Shown here piece by piece: positions 43,880 through 53,339 of a stretch of DNA of 64,000 nt. The notes beneath the pieces are model-generated. The model did no database searches and had not been told where the DNA came from. It saw nothing but the letters and a program-made list of their open reading frames with translations. Made by a program: the position numbers and the translations under genes. Origin of the DNA: Candidatus Schekmanbacteria bacterium (GTDB taxonomy: Bacteria; Schekmanbacteria; GWA2-38-11; J061); NCBI GenBank assembly GCA_016219965.1, contig JACRJM010000010.1, forward strand, positions 154,330-218,329. Reading direction: 5' to 3'. The first letter of the stretch is position 1; every line of letters begins with the position of its first letter.

Positions 43880-45112
43880 ATGAGAATAACCAGAAGAAGG
43901 ATAGTAAATTTAGTGCTTGTTTTGGCAAGTATCATATTTACATTCTTAGCCGGCGAAATAGCTCTGAGATTCACAAGGTTCGAGCATACTATCAAACGAT
44001 ATTCATTTTATAATTATCCATTCCCCAAATTTTATTTCAAGTCAGACCCTGTGAAGGGATATGATATCAGAGAAAATTTTAATGAATCCGAAGCTTATGC
44101 TGACAGAGACCGTACGTATAAAATCTGGTCAAATGAGATAGGATGTTTTGACACTCCTGCAAAGAATATAGATAATTACGTCCTCCTTGTTGGCGATAGC
44201 TTCACCCATGCTTATACTGACTTTCAGGATAAATGGGGAACATATGCAGAATCACTTCTAGGATACAGGATACTAAAATGCGGCGTATCAGGATATGGAA
44301 CCAAGGATGAGCTTTACAAAGCAAAAGATATCATCTCGAAAGTAAAGCATCCCCCAAAATTAATTATTTTAGGGTATTTCATAAATGATCTCCAGGATGA
44401 CTATCTGTTCCCTCAAATAACAATTATAGAGGGATGCAGGGTTTTTGACAGGACACTTGATAAAAAAACAGGTGAGATTTTTTTACGTAAAGATCTCAAA
44501 GATGAATTTCATCTCTGGAAAAAATTCGGATTAAACCATTATCCTAAAAATCCCTATTTTGTGAGGATAAGATATTTTTTCAAAAAGCATTCTATCATTT
44601 ATAATCTTGTGCGAATTGTATTTTTCAATGCGTTCTTAAACCCCATAGAGCTTGATTTGTCTTATAATGATTACCCGTGGATCAAGAATGCATGGGAACA
44701 GCATTTTGAGAATTTAAGAGAATTCAAAAAACTGGCGGAAAGCTGCGGAGCCAGGTTACTGGTTGTAGAAATTCCCGCAAAATACCAGGTATTTTCAGAT
44801 CGTTTTGATGAGTTCAAAAATATTGCTCCTGATAAACCCAACAGAATACTCAATAATTTTTTTCAGGCAGAAGGGATAGATTTTATAGATCTCCTCCCTT
44901 ATTTCAAAAAAGAGGCAAATGCAGATCCTGATAATAAGAATTTCACTCCCAAGATCCTATACTGGAAATATGATGCGCACTGGAACAAAACCGGAAACCA
45001 TCTCGCAGGATTGCTTGTGTCAAAGTATATTTTGGAAAAAAATCTTCTCAACATAGATGACAGGGAAAAAAAGATTGCAAATATCGAACAGACAATTTCT
45101 ACCGGATATTAG
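43880..45112 (+). CDS. Membrane-anchored SGNH/GDSL-type hydrolase or acyltransferase
   Basis: The 410-residue protein has an N-terminal membrane anchor (8-28). Block I is VGDSFTHAY (catalytic Ser), block II is CGVSGYGT, block III is YFINDL (Asn) and block V is DAHWNKTGN with Asp and His three residues apart. The fold is shared by esterases and AlgX/AlgJ-type O-acetyltransferases that act on glycans in the periplasm. It stands alone on the plus strand, divergent from the Qrc-like cluster. The substrate is unknown. Confidence 0.8.
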   Translation: MRITRRRIVNLVLVLASIIFTFLAGEIALRFTRFEHTIKRYSFYNYPFPKFYFKSDPVKGYDIRENFNESEAYADRDRTYKIWSNEIGCFDTPAKNIDNYVLLVGDSFTHAYTDFQDKWGTYAESLLGYRILKCGVSGYGTKDELYKAKDIISKVKHPPKLIILGYFINDLQDDYLFPQITIIEGCRVFDRTLDKKTGEIFLRKDLKDEFHLWKKFGLNHYPKNPYFVRIRYFFKKHSIIYNLVRIVFFNAFLNPIELDLSYNDYPWIKNAWEQHFENLREFKKLAESCGARLLVVEIPAKYQVFSDRFDEFKNIAPDKPNRILNNFFQAEGIDFIDLLPYFKKEANADPDNKNFTPKILYWKYDAHWNKTGNHLAGLLVSKYILEKNLLNIDDREKKIANIEQTISTGY

Positions 45113-45230
45113 GACTAAAGTGCAGACAACCGTCAATTCCTTATTCATAAAGATTTTTTTGTAATAGATATGGAGTTGTAACTAAACTACTTTCACAAAA
45201 TAAGTTTTTCATAGAGGAAGGAGAATTGTT

Positions 45231-45806
45231 ATGAAAAAACTTTTGGTACCATCCATGCTTTTATTGAGTCTTTCTCTGATTTTTTATGCAGGCTGCGGGG
45301 GAGATACGCCGGAAAGCCTTGCAAAAAACCACATAGAAACCGCAAACAGCGCTGTCAGGGTGAAGGACTTTAAAACCGCCATTGAAGAATACAAGACTGC
45401 CATTGAAATTGACCCGGGAAATGCTCTTGCCCATTATGATCTTGCTTATCTATTGGAAACTGAGTTCAAAAATTATGAAGAGGCAATCATCCATTACCGC
45501 ATGGCGCTCGAGCACTCACCGGATCAATATAGATTCCTTTATAAATCCATAGCTAAAATTTACTATGACCAGGAAAAATATGATGACGCACTTTTAGCTT
45601 ACAGGAAAGCTGTTGCGATTCTTCCAAATGATTCACTTGCACATAATGACTATGGTGCAGTACTTATAAAAAAAGGGATGATAAAAGAGGCGATTGAGGA
45701 ATTTGAAAAAGCGATAAAGATTGATCCCTCTGATGAGACTCCGCAGAAAAACAGGGATAAGGCATATGTTCTCCTTAACGAGAGCCATGAAGAAAAGAAA
45801 GAATAA
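45231..45806 (+). CDS. TPR-repeat lipoprotein
   Basis: The 191-residue protein has a signal ending in YAGC (Cys22) and about four TPR repeats, with AIEEYKTAIEIDPGNALAHY as the clearest type. GGAAGGAGA lies 8-9 nt before the ATG. TPR lipoproteins are binding scaffolds, and no partner is evident. Confidence 0.85.
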   Translation: MKKLLVPSMLLLSLSLIFYAGCGGDTPESLAKNHIETANSAVRVKDFKTAIEEYKTAIEIDPGNALAHYDLAYLLETEFKNYEEAIIHYRMALEHSPDQYRFLYKSIAKIYYDQEKYDDALLAYRKAVAILPNDSLAHNDYGAVLIKKGMIKEAIEEFEKAIKIDPSDETPQKNRDKAYVLLNESHEEKKE

Positions 45807-45815
45807 GTATAATAA

Positions 45816-47171
45816 ATGGAACTATTCGAATACGACAAGCCCAAGATTGTAAAACCGGGGAAATTTGCCCCTCTTGCTGAAAGAATGCGTCCCAATAATC
45901 TGGATGAATTCGTCGGGCAGGACCACATCCTCGGTGAAGGAAAGTTTTTAAGAAAGGCGATAGAGGAAGACTCGGTAAGCTCCATAATCTTATGGGGTCC
46001 GCCGGGCTCAGGTAAAACTACCCTGGCTCAGATAATCTCGCAGAAAACCGGAGCGACTTTCATCTCCTTCAGCGCAGTCACCTCAGGCATAAAGGAAATA
46101 AAGGAAGTAATAAAGACCGCAAAAGAGAATCTGGAACGGTATGGGAAAAGGACAATAATATTTATTGATGAGATACACCGTTTCAACAAGGCACAGCAGG
46201 ATGCGTTCCTCCCTTATGTTGAAGAAGGAGCGATAATATTGATAGGTGCAACAACTGAGAACCCCTCTTTTGAGGTCATATCTCCTCTTCTTTCAAGAAC
46301 AAGGGTTTATACCCTCCATGCCTTAACTGAGGAGGAAATAATAAAAATCATCAAAAGAGCATTGAATGACAAAGAGCACGGAGTGGCAAAATATAACCCT
46401 GATATCTCGGATGATACTCTCTCATTTGTCGCATCCCTTTCAGGAGGCGACGGCAGAGTTGCCCTTAATGTCCTCGATGTTGCCATAACATCAGAAAAGC
46501 CTGATGCAGATGGGAAAAGAAAAATAACTAACGACACAATAACGCAGGTCATGCAGAAAAAAGCCCTGATCTATGACAAAGCAGGCGAGGAACACTACAA
46601 TATAATATCTGCATTCCATAAAAGCTTAAGAGGCAGCGACCCGGACGCTTCCCTTTACTGGCTTGCAAGGATGCTTGAAGCCGGAGAAGACCCGCTTTAT
46701 ATCGCAAGACGCATGGTAAGGTTTGCAAGCGAAGACGTGGGGAACGCTGACCCGCAAGCTCTGCTTGTTGCAAATGCAGCCAAGGAGGCAGTTGACTTTC
46801 TCGGTATGCCGGAAGGAGATCTTGCCCTTGCACAGACTGCCATTTACCTTGCAACTGCGCCAAAGAGCAACGCTACATACATGGCATATCTTTCAGCCAA
46901 AAAAGAGGTAAGAAATACCGGCTATCTTCCTGTGCCGCTCCACTTGAGAAATCCTGTGACAGATCTTATGAAAGAAGAAGGTTACGGCGACGGCTATCTT
47001 TACCCTCACAGCTATGAGAATGCCGTAGTAAAACAGGAGTACTATCCCAAGGGGATGAAAAACAAAGAATTCTACACTCCCACAGACAGAGGCTTTGAAA
47101 AAAAGATTGCCCAGCGTCTTGAGTTCTGGAAAGACCTTCTTTCAGGAAAAAAAAGGGATAAAGAAGACTGA
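45816..47171 (+). CDS. rarA: Replication-associated recombination protein A (AAA+ ATPase)
   Basis: The 451-residue protein has Walker A GPPGSGKTT, Walker B IIFIDEIHRFNKAQQDAFL and sensor 1 LIGATTENPSF, diagnostic for the RarA/MgsA/WRNIP1 group. The C-terminal region (DPDASLYWLARMLEAGEDP and RRMVRFASEDVGNADP) is the conserved tetramerisation part. RarA acts at stalled replication forks with SSB. It starts 9 nt after the TPR lipoprotein stop. Confidence 0.95.
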   Translation: MELFEYDKPKIVKPGKFAPLAERMRPNNLDEFVGQDHILGEGKFLRKAIEEDSVSSIILWGPPGSGKTTLAQIISQKTGATFISFSAVTSGIKEIKEVIKTAKENLERYGKRTIIFIDEIHRFNKAQQDAFLPYVEEGAIILIGATTENPSFEVISPLLSRTRVYTLHALTEEEIIKIIKRALNDKEHGVAKYNPDISDDTLSFVASLSGGDGRVALNVLDVAITSEKPDADGKRKITNDTITQVMQKKALIYDKAGEEHYNIISAFHKSLRGSDPDASLYWLARMLEAGEDPLYIARRMVRFASEDVGNADPQALLVANAAKEAVDFLGMPEGDLALAQTAIYLATAPKSNATYMAYLSAKKEVRNTGYLPVPLHLRNPVTDLMKEEGYGDGYLYPHSYENAVVKQEYYPKGMKNKEFYTPTDRGFEKKIAQRLEFWKDLLSGKKRDKED

Positions 47172-47314
47172 CGTCTTTGAAACTCCCCAAAAAATATCTT
47201 GCTTATAGAGTTACAGTTCACTAACATTTTATTAAACTTGATAACAGGTGTAAAATTTTTTGTTTTTCTGACTGTAAAGTATAAATACAAAGTAGTTTTA
47301 TTGGAGAAAGGATT

Positions 47315-47545
47315 ATGAAATTTAAAAGAATCACAATAAATTCTAAGCAGATGGGGGGAATCCCCTGTATCAGAAACCTTAGGATTCCTGTCGCTACTGT
47401 GGTTGGTCTTGTGGCAAACGGGATTAAAGAAAAAGAAATTTTGAGGGATTATCCTGACCTTGAGGCAGAAGATATTCACGAAGCTTTACGATTCGCTGCT
47501 AAGGCAGTTGAAGAACGACAGATACCTATCGTATCAGGAAAATGA
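47315..47545 (+). CDS. DUF433-family antitoxin
   Basis: The 76-residue protein has the DUF433 pattern GGIPCIRNLRIPVATVV, then LRDYPDLEAEDIHEALRFA. DUF433 has a winged/helix-turn-helix fold and is the usual antitoxin partner of DUF5615. The ATG has GGAGAAAGG upstream. It overlaps the next gene by 4 nt (ATGA). Confidence 0.88.
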   Translation: MKFKRITINSKQMGGIPCIRNLRIPVATVVGLVANGIKEKEILRDYPDLEAEDIHEALRFAAKAVEERQIPIVSGK

Positions 47546-47910
47546 AATTTTTGATTGATAATGCTCTTTCTCCGCGGTTTTCAGGGGGACTTATTAAATT
47601 AGGATATGAGTCAGTGCATGTCAGGGATATTGGATTGTCATCAGCCCTTGATGAAGTTATCTTTGACTATGCAGTAAGAGAAAACCGAATACTCATTTCT
47701 GAAGATACTGACTTTGGAACTATTTTAGCAGCACGTAATTCGATTAAGCCTTCTTTTATCTTGTTCAAAATGGAAGATAAACGAACTTACAATTTATTGG
47801 ATATTTTGATTAATAATCTGCCTGATATTAAAGACGCTCTCGAGCAGGGAAGTGTAGTTGTTTTTGAAGACCAGAGGATACGGATCCGTAAATTGCCATT
47901 TAGGGAATGA
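47542..47910 (+). CDS. DUF5615 PIN-like toxin
   Basis: The 122-residue protein begins MKFLIDNALSPRF (first acidic residue of the PIN site), then has HVRDIGL and LISEDTDFGTIL, with the second and third Asp. These nuclease-like domains pair with DUF433 as a type II toxin-antitoxin module. RNase activity is assumed from the fold, not shown. Confidence 0.88.
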   Translation: MKFLIDNALSPRFSGGLIKLGYESVHVRDIGLSSALDEVIFDYAVRENRILISEDTDFGTILAARNSIKPSFILFKMEDKRTYNLLDILINNLPDIKDALEQGSVVVFEDQRIRIRKLPFRE

Positions 47911-47970
47911 AGTGCATCCATTAAGAGCAGTAGTATGGCCTTTTTTTTGACCCAACAGATATAAAAACTG

Positions 47971-48708
47971 ATGTTCAAACTTATTAAACTCGTCTTTTAT
48001 GCTGCACTTCTATTTGTCGCATATCAATTCCATCCATGGATCTTAACGAGGATAGGAAATTTTCTTATCGTGGATGAAAAGCTGGAAAAGGCTGACGCCA
48101 TAGTTGTCATGAGCGGAGATGATGAGAACGGCAGCCGTGTGGAGAGAGCAGTTGAGCTCTTTAAAAAAGATTATGGGAAGGTCATAATACTGAGCGGAAA
48201 CAAAATAGCGTGGAATACTTATTCAAATGAAATCATGCTGAAGCAGGCGCTTTCCTTAAAAGTGCCTGAAGAGTCAATACTCCGTGTAACCAGCAATGCC
48301 CACTCTACAGTAGAGGAAGTCCCTGGAATAGTCGCTTTTCTTCAAAATAAGGGATTCAGGAAGGCCATAATCGTAACAAGCGATTACCACACAAGAAGGA
48401 CGGCTTTCACCTTCATACACCTTTCAAATTCGGGAGATATAAAAATCATAATGACCGGTGCAGAAAATATGAGATTCAAGGCTGACAGATGGTGGAAAGA
48501 AAGGCTTTATGCCAAGACATTTTTCATGGAGTGCTGCAAACTGCTCTGGTACTATACGGTTCAAAACCTCGAATACAACTATCTGAAAAAACCCGCCGCC
48601 CAAAAGGGCGGCGAAGCATTACTCTACAAGCTCGATTATAGCCATTTCAGCGCCATCACCACGCCTTACCCTGGTACGGATAATACGCGTATAGCCGCCG
48701 TTTCTTGA
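47971..48708 (+). CDS. YdcF/SanA-type DUF218 membrane protein
   Basis: The 245-residue protein has one N-terminal membrane helix (about 2-20). DUF218 landmarks follow: AIVVMSGDDENGSRVERAVEL, IILSGN and IIVTSDYHTRR. The domain is linked with envelope maintenance in E. coli SanA/ElyC. The last 37 codons run through the antisense terminator and the 3' end of rplQ; the functional domain probably ends near residue 205. Confidence 0.8.
   Translation: MFKLIKLVFYAALLFVAYQFHPWILTRIGNFLIVDEKLEKADAIVVMSGDDENGSRVERAVELFKKDYGKVIILSGNKIAWNTYSNEIMLKQALSLKVPEESILRVTSNAHSTVEEVPGIVAFLQNKGFRKAIIVTSDYHTRRTAFTFIHLSNSGDIKIIMTGAENMRFKADRWWKERLYAKTFFMECCKLLWYYTVQNLEYNYLKKPAAQKGGEALLYKLDYSHFSAITTPYPGTDNTRIAAVS
48594..48613 (-). 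terminator. Rho-independent terminator of the ribosomal operon
   Basis: CGCCGCCC and GGGCGGCG pair perfectly around AAAA-type loop, with a run of T residues after it on the minus strand. It starts 5 nt past the rplQ stop and is inside the coding sequence of the convergent DUF218 gene. Confidence 0.92.
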
Positions 48709-48972
48709 TGCATATTTGGGTGATATCTCTGTAAAGACCTTCTTTAATATTTTTTTATCCTTTACCCAATTAGCTGCAAGTCTTCTTGAATGCAATGACT
48801 CTTTCTTTGAAAGGGTTATCACCTTTTCCGCAACCCTTCTAAGCTCCTTCGCCTTGGGGACAGTCGTCTCTATCTTCCCATGAATAAAAAGTGAGGTTGT
48901 CATGTTGCGAAGCATGGCAAGCCTGTGGCTTGTTGTTTTATTGAGTTTCCTGTTTCCCGTCCGGTGATCCAT
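48619..48972 (-). CDS. rplQ: Large subunit ribosomal protein L17
   Basis: The 117-residue protein starts MDHRTGNRKLNKTTSHRLAM, close to the usual L17 start MRHRKxGRKLxRxxxHRxAL, and keeps LRRVAEKVITLSK. It is the last gene of the alpha operon, 15 nt after rpoA, and is directly followed by the terminator. Confidence 0.97.
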   Translation of the reverse strand: MDHRTGNRKLNKTTSHRLAMLRNMTTSLFIHGKIETTVPKAKELRRVAEKVITLSKKESLHSRRLAANWVKDKKILKKVFTEISPKYASRNGGYTRIIRTRVRRGDGAEMAIIELVE

Positions 48973-48987
48973 TTTAACAATCTCCGC

Positions 48988-50022
48988 TTAAATTATTTCT
49001 TCCTCTTCGAGGTCTTCTTCAGGCTTTTTTACTGGCTCTGCAACAGGCCATTCATCTATCTTCATGCCAAGCGAAAGACCCATCTGCGTCATCAGTTGTT
49101 TGATCTCGTTAAGTGACTTTCTTCCGAAGTTCTTTGTCTTCAGCATCTCCTGCTCTGTCTTCTGCACAAGTTCCCCTATAGTCCGGATATTGGCATTTTT
49201 CAAACAGTTCTGAGACCTTACAGAGAGCTCAAGTTCATCAACACTTCTTAAAAGATTTTCTGAAAGCCTTACCTTTTCCTTGTCTTCCGAAGGACCTTCC
49301 GAGCTGGACGACTCCAGCATTTCCGTTTCATCAAAGTTTATGAATGGAGTCATGTAATCCTTCAGTATCTTTGCAGCCTGCCCAAGCGCATCATCAGGGG
49401 TTATGCTTCCGTCAGTCCATACTTCCAAAAGCAGGCGGTCGTAGTCAGTTTCCTGTCCGATTCTAGCGCTTTCGATCCTGTAATTCACCTTTCTTACAGG
49501 GCTGAATATAGAATCTATGGCAATAACACCTATCGGATTTTTTTCCTTCTCATTCTTCTCGGCAGGCACATATCCACGCCCTTTTTCAATCTCTATCTCA
49601 GCTTCGAACTTACCGTCTGAATCCAGCGTCGCCAGATGAAGATCGGGGTTCATTATTTCAATATCATTGTCATGTTCAATATCTGATGCCTTGACTTCCC
49701 CTTCTCCCTTTGCCTTGATATAAACCGTTTTTGGCCCATCTGAATGCATCTTCACCCTTAATTGCTTCAGATTAAGGATTATATCGGTTACATCCTCAAC
49801 AACACCGGGAAGCGAGGTAAACTTCATGTTCACACCATCGATTCTTATGCTCGTAGGTGCAGCACCTTCTATTGAAGAAAGAAGTATTCTCCTTAACGAG
49901 TTACCAATAGTTGTTCCAAAACCTCTTTCAAGAGGCTCCGCTACAAACCTCGAATACATAGCGGTTTTTGTTTCTTCATCACACTCAACCCTTTTAGGTT
50001 TATTAAGACTTTGAATTTTCAT
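48988..50022 (-). CDS. rpoA: RNA polymerase alpha subunit
   Basis: The 344-residue protein has the N-terminal dimerisation domain ([20 protein letters not shown]) and the C-terminal domain ([16 protein letters not shown], then [13 protein letters not shown]) that contacts UP elements and activators. It is slightly longer than the E. coli protein (329) with an acidic tail EEDLEEEE. It lies 26 nt after rpsD. Confidence 0.98.
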   Translation of the reverse strand: MKIQSLNKPKRVECDEETKTAMYSRFVAEPLERGFGTTIGNSLRRILLSSIEGAAPTSIRIDGVNMKFTSLPGVVEDVTDIILNLKQLRVKMHSDGPKTVYIKAKGEGEVKASDIEHDNDIEIMNPDLHLATLDSDGKFEAEIEIEKGRGYVPAEKNEKEKNPIGVIAIDSIFSPVRKVNYRIESARIGQETDYDRLLLEVWTDGSITPDDALGQAAKILKDYMTPFINFDETEMLESSSSEGPSEDKEKVRLSENLLRSVDELELSVRSQNCLKNANIRTIGELVQKTEQEMLKTKNFGRKSLNEIKQLMTQMGLSLGMKIDEWPVAEPVKKPEEDLEEEEII

Positions 50023-50048
50023 GCAACCAACTCCCTCAAAGTAAGATT

Positions 50049-50675
50049 TTACTTCGAATATAATTCCACTATAAGCTGTTCCTGGATTGGTATAGTGATG
50101 TAATCCCTGCGCGGCAGACTTAACACTTTGCCTTTGGCATTTTCCCTGTCTGTCTCAAGCCACGCCGGCACTGCGCCTCTGTTTGAAAGCTTCCCAATCT
50201 GATTCACGATATCAAGTTTTTTGCTCCCCTCATCAAGATCGATTGTATCACCTGCTTTTACCAGGTAGGAAGGAATGTTTACTTTCCTGCCGTTCACACG
50301 GAAATGGCCGTGAGTTACAAACTGCCTTGCAAGCGGACGTGAAGCTGCAAAGTTCATTTTGAAAACAATATTATCAAGTCTCCGTTCAAGAAGCATCAGC
50401 AGGTTTTCTCCGGTGATTCCCTTCTGTCGCTCAGCCATTTTAAAGTAGCTTCTGAACTGGCGCTCGAGTATTCCGTATATCCTTTTTACCTTTTGTTTTT
50501 CCCTGAGCTGTATTCCGTACTCTGAAAACTTTCCGCGTGTAAACTTTCCGCTGTGTCCCGGCGGATAACCTCTTTTCTCAAAAGTGCATTTCTCAAAGCA
50601 CTTGTCTCCCTTCAAAAACAGCTTTAAACCTTCTCTCCTGCAAAGCCTGCAAGCGGCTTCTCTATATCTTGCCAA
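50049..50675 (-). CDS. rpsD: Small subunit ribosomal protein S4
   Basis: The 208-residue protein has an N-terminal zinc-site set CRLCRREG with CFEKC, and an S4 RNA-binding domain [17 protein letters not shown] and [10 protein letters not shown]. The four Cys suggest the zinc-binding form. S4 starts 30S assembly. Confidence 0.97.
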   Translation of the reverse strand: MARYREAACRLCRREGLKLFLKGDKCFEKCTFEKRGYPPGHSGKFTRGKFSEYGIQLREKQKVKRIYGILERQFRSYFKMAERQKGITGENLLMLLERRLDNIVFKMNFAASRPLARQFVTHGHFRVNGRKVNIPSYLVKAGDTIDLDEGSKKLDIVNQIGKLSNRGAVPAWLETDRENAKGKVLSLPRRDYITIPIQEQLIVELYSK

Positions 50676-50732
50676 AGTTACTCCTCCTCAAACTTGTCTT
50701 TCAAAAAAAACATTCAACCAATTTTAAGGGAA

Positions 50733-51122
50733 TTACACCCTTCTGCGTTTCCTCGGGCGGCACCCGTTATGCGGTATCGGGGTAACATCCTTTATCACAC
50801 TTATGGTCAATCCAGCAGACTGTAAAGCCCTTATTGCAGCCTCTCTTCCGGCACCGGGCCCTTTTACGTAAACTTCAATCTGCTTCATGCCAAATTCAAT
50901 GGCTTTCTTTGCAGCACCTTCAGCTGCCAGAGTTGCAGCAAAGGGAGTACTCTTTCTTGATCCCTTAAAAGCCTGCGTACCGGTACTCGCCCAGGTTAAG
51001 ACGTTCCCTTCAATATCTGTTATAGTGACAATCGTATTGTTAAAAGTAGACTGAATATGGGCAATACCATTGCGCACTATTTGCTTTTCTTTTTTCTTCT
51101 TAACTTTTTTTTCCTTAACCAT
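50733..51122 (-). CDS. rpsK: Small subunit ribosomal protein S11
   Basis: The 129-residue protein has [31 protein letters not shown] and [16 protein letters not shown], all classic for S11. A Lys-rich extension (VKKKKEKQ) begins it. It sits between rpsM and rpsD. Confidence 0.98.
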   Translation of the reverse strand: MVKEKKVKKKKEKQIVRNGIAHIQSTFNNTIVTITDIEGNVLTWASTGTQAFKGSRKSTPFAATLAAEGAAKKAIEFGMKQIEVYVKGPGAGREAAIRALQSAGLTISVIKDVTPIPHNGCRPRKRRRV

Positions 51123-51159
51123 TAATCACCCCGTAATATTTATCAGCAACAATTTGCTT

Positions 51160-51537
51160 CTATTCTGCTGACTTCTTTTTTACTATTCCGCCTTTTCTCG
51201 GTCCCTTGCGTGTCCTTGCATTGGTGTGAGTGCGTTGACCCCTTACAGGAAGGCTTCTTCTGTGCCTTAAACCCCTGTAGCATCCTATATCCATAAGGCG
51301 TTTTATGTTTATGGATATATCTTTCCTGAGGTCACCCTCAATCTTCAGGTCCCTCTCTATAACTTTTCTCAGCTCATTCACTTCAGGGTCGCTGAGATTC
51401 TTCACCTTCTTGAACCCGTCCACCCCTGTTATTTGCAGCACCTTCTGTGATGTTGCTCTCCCAATCCCAAAGATATAAGTGAGCGCTATCTCTACATTCT
51501 TTTCTTTTGGTAAATCAACTCCGCCTATCCTTGCCAA
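51160..51537 (-). CDS. rpsM: Small subunit ribosomal protein S13
   Basis: The 125-residue protein has [20 protein letters not shown], a helix-two-turn-helix region and the C-terminal [20 protein letters not shown] motif that meets tRNA and 16S rRNA. It follows rpmJ by 19 nt. Confidence 0.98.
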   Translation of the reverse strand: MARIGGVDLPKEKNVEIALTYIFGIGRATSQKVLQITGVDGFKKVKNLSDPEVNELRKVIERDLKIEGDLRKDISINIKRLMDIGCYRGLRHRRSLPVRGQRTHTNARTRKGPRKGGIVKKKSAE

Positions 51538-51556
51538 TTCTCGCTCCTCCTGTTCC

Positions 51557-51670
51557 CTAACCTTGACGCTGCTTGTGTTTAGGGTTGATGCATAACACTC
51601 TTACCGTGCCTTTTCTCTTTATTATCTTGCACTTATCACAGATTTTTTTTACTGATGCTCTTACTTTCAT
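51557..51670 (-). CDS. rpmJ: Large subunit ribosomal protein L36
   Basis: The true start is [14 protein letters not shown], giving 37 residues; an upstream in-frame ATG only extends into infA. Cys11, Cys14, Cys27 and His32 form the zinc ribbon of the zinc-containing L36 form. It lies 10 nt after the infA stop. Confidence 0.95.
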   Translation of the reverse strand: MKVRASVKKICDKCKIIKRKGTVRVLCINPKHKQRQG

Positions 51671-51680
51671 TTTCCTGCTC

Positions 51681-51908
51681 CTACTTTCTATCCTTGTGTC
51701 GGTAAATGATCCTTCCTCTTGTGAGGTCATAGGGGGATAACTGCACAGTGACCTTATCACCCGGTAATATCTTAATAAAATTCATCCTCATCTTACCTGA
51801 AACATGTGCCAGTATCTTATGCCCATTTTCCAGTTCAGCCCTGAACATTGCATTAGGCAATGTCTCAAGGATAGTAGCTACCACTTCAATGGGCTCTTCC
51901 TTCGGCAT
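51681..51908 (-). CDS. infA: Translation initiation factor IF-1
   Basis: The 75-residue OB-fold protein has [34 protein letters not shown] and [10 protein letters not shown], all conserved in IF-1. IF-1 sits in the 30S A site during initiation. It lies 31 nt after map. Confidence 0.98.
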   Translation of the reverse strand: MPKEEPIEVVATILETLPNAMFRAELENGHKILAHVSGKMRMNFIKILPGDKVTVQLSPYDLTRGRIIYRHKDRK

Positions 51909-51939
51909 CCGATTTAGCTCCCCCCTCCTGCAAACTCAC

Positions 51940-52686
51940 TTAAGCCAGTGTTAAAATCTCGGCACAGTCATTTTTGATAGCTATCGTATGTTCAAAATGG
52001 GCAGAAAGTTTACCATCTTTTGTAATTGCAGTCCACCCATCATTTAATATTTCTACATCGCAGCTTCCTTCGTTTACCATAGGTTCTATGGCAAAAACCA
52101 TACCGCTTTTAAGCCTTATACCTTTGCCGGGTTCCCCGAAGTTCGGTATCTGCGGCGGCTCATGGAGCTCTCTTCCTATGCCGTGGCCTACAAAATACTT
52201 TACTACCGAAAATCCATTCCGCTCAACTTCCAGCTGAATAGCATTTGATATATCTCCCAGCCGGTTCCCCTCTCTTGCTTCCCTTATGCCTGCCTCGAGG
52301 GAATTCCTTGTCACATCTATAAGCTTCCTGGCATTCTCATTTATCTTACCCACAGGGAATGTTGCTGCGGCATCACCGAAATATCCTTCATTCTCTGCGC
52401 CTATGTCAATACTTACTATATCTCCTTCGCAAAGCACCCGGCCAGCAGGAATACCGTGAACAATCTCATTGTTGACGGAAATACAAAGTGTTGCCGGATA
52501 CCCTTTGTACCCTTTGAAAGCCGGTTTACATTTAAGCTCAAGAATACGCTTTTCAGCATATTCATCAAGATCTTTTGTTTTAACCCCCGGTGCAACCATC
52601 TTGCCAAGCTCTGTCAATATCTCAGCCACAATCCTGTTCACACGACGCATTGTATCAAGCTCCCGGGGAGACCTAAGCGCGATCAT
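51940..52686 (-). CDS. map: Methionine aminopeptidase, type I
   Basis: The 248-residue protein has metal ligands in SIDIGAENEGYFGDAA (two Asp), GHGIGRELHE (His), AIEPMVN (Glu) and HFEHTIAI (Glu). It removes the initiator methionine from new chains. The ATG overlaps the adk stop by 4 nt. Confidence 0.97.
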   Translation of the reverse strand: MIALRSPRELDTMRRVNRIVAEILTELGKMVAPGVKTKDLDEYAEKRILELKCKPAFKGYKGYPATLCISVNNEIVHGIPAGRVLCEGDIVSIDIGAENEGYFGDAAATFPVGKINENARKLIDVTRNSLEAGIREAREGNRLGDISNAIQLEVERNGFSVVKYFVGHGIGRELHEPPQIPNFGEPGKGIRLKSGMVFAIEPMVNEGSCDVEILNDGWTAITKDGKLSAHFEHTIAIKNDCAEILTLA

Positions 52687-53336
52687 CTGCTATTCCCAAT
52701 AGCATCGCATATCAGTCCGAAGACCTTCCCTATCTCAAGAGAGCCGTCTATTTCTTCCAGTATTCTTTTATTACCGTAATATTGAATAAGCGGGCTTGTC
52801 TGATTCTTGTAAACCTTCAGCCGCTCACGTATGGTTGCTTCCTTGTCATCATCCCTCTGGAAGAGTTTCGCCTGACACTTATCACACTTGTCTGCTGTCT
52901 TCGGGGGATTGAACATCAGGTGGAACACCTCGCCGCATGAACTGCAAGTTCTCCTGCCGCTTAATCTTTTTACAAGTTCCTCATCCAAAGCTGTTATGGA
53001 AACAACCTTCTTAAGAGGAAGATTTTTCTTTGAAAGAAGCTTATCAAGCTCTTCAGCCTGCACTATAGTCCTCGGGAATCCGTCGAGAATGAAGCCTTTT
53101 TTGCAATCATCCTCTCCTATTCTTTCAGCGATAAGCCCTATTACTATCCTGTCCGGAACAAGTTCACCCTTGTCCATGAAGGTCTTTGCCTCTACGCCAA
53201 GCGGCGTTCCCTGTTTCACTGCGCTTCTAAGCATATCACCGGTAGATATCTGCGGAATCGAAAATTTTTCCGCACACATCTTTGCCTGCGTACCTTTTCC
53301 AACCCCGGGAGGACCTAAAAAAATCAGGTTGTTCAT
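52683..53336 (-). CDS. adk: Adenylate kinase, zinc-LID type
   Basis: The 217-residue protein has the P-loop GPPGVGKGTQAKM, the NMP-binding TGDMLRSAVKQGT and DGFPRT. Its LID holds CSSC and CDKC, a four-Cys zinc site. It catalyses ATP + AMP = 2 ADP. It starts 3 nt after secY. Confidence 0.97.
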   Translation of the reverse strand: MNNLIFLGPPGVGKGTQAKMCAEKFSIPQISTGDMLRSAVKQGTPLGVEAKTFMDKGELVPDRIVIGLIAERIGEDDCKKGFILDGFPRTIVQAEELDKLLSKKNLPLKKVVSITALDEELVKRLSGRRTCSSCGEVFHLMFNPPKTADKCDKCQAKLFQRDDDKEATIRERLKVYKNQTSPLIQYYGNKRILEEIDGSLEIGKVFGLICDAIGNSR

Positions 53337-53339
53337 TAT

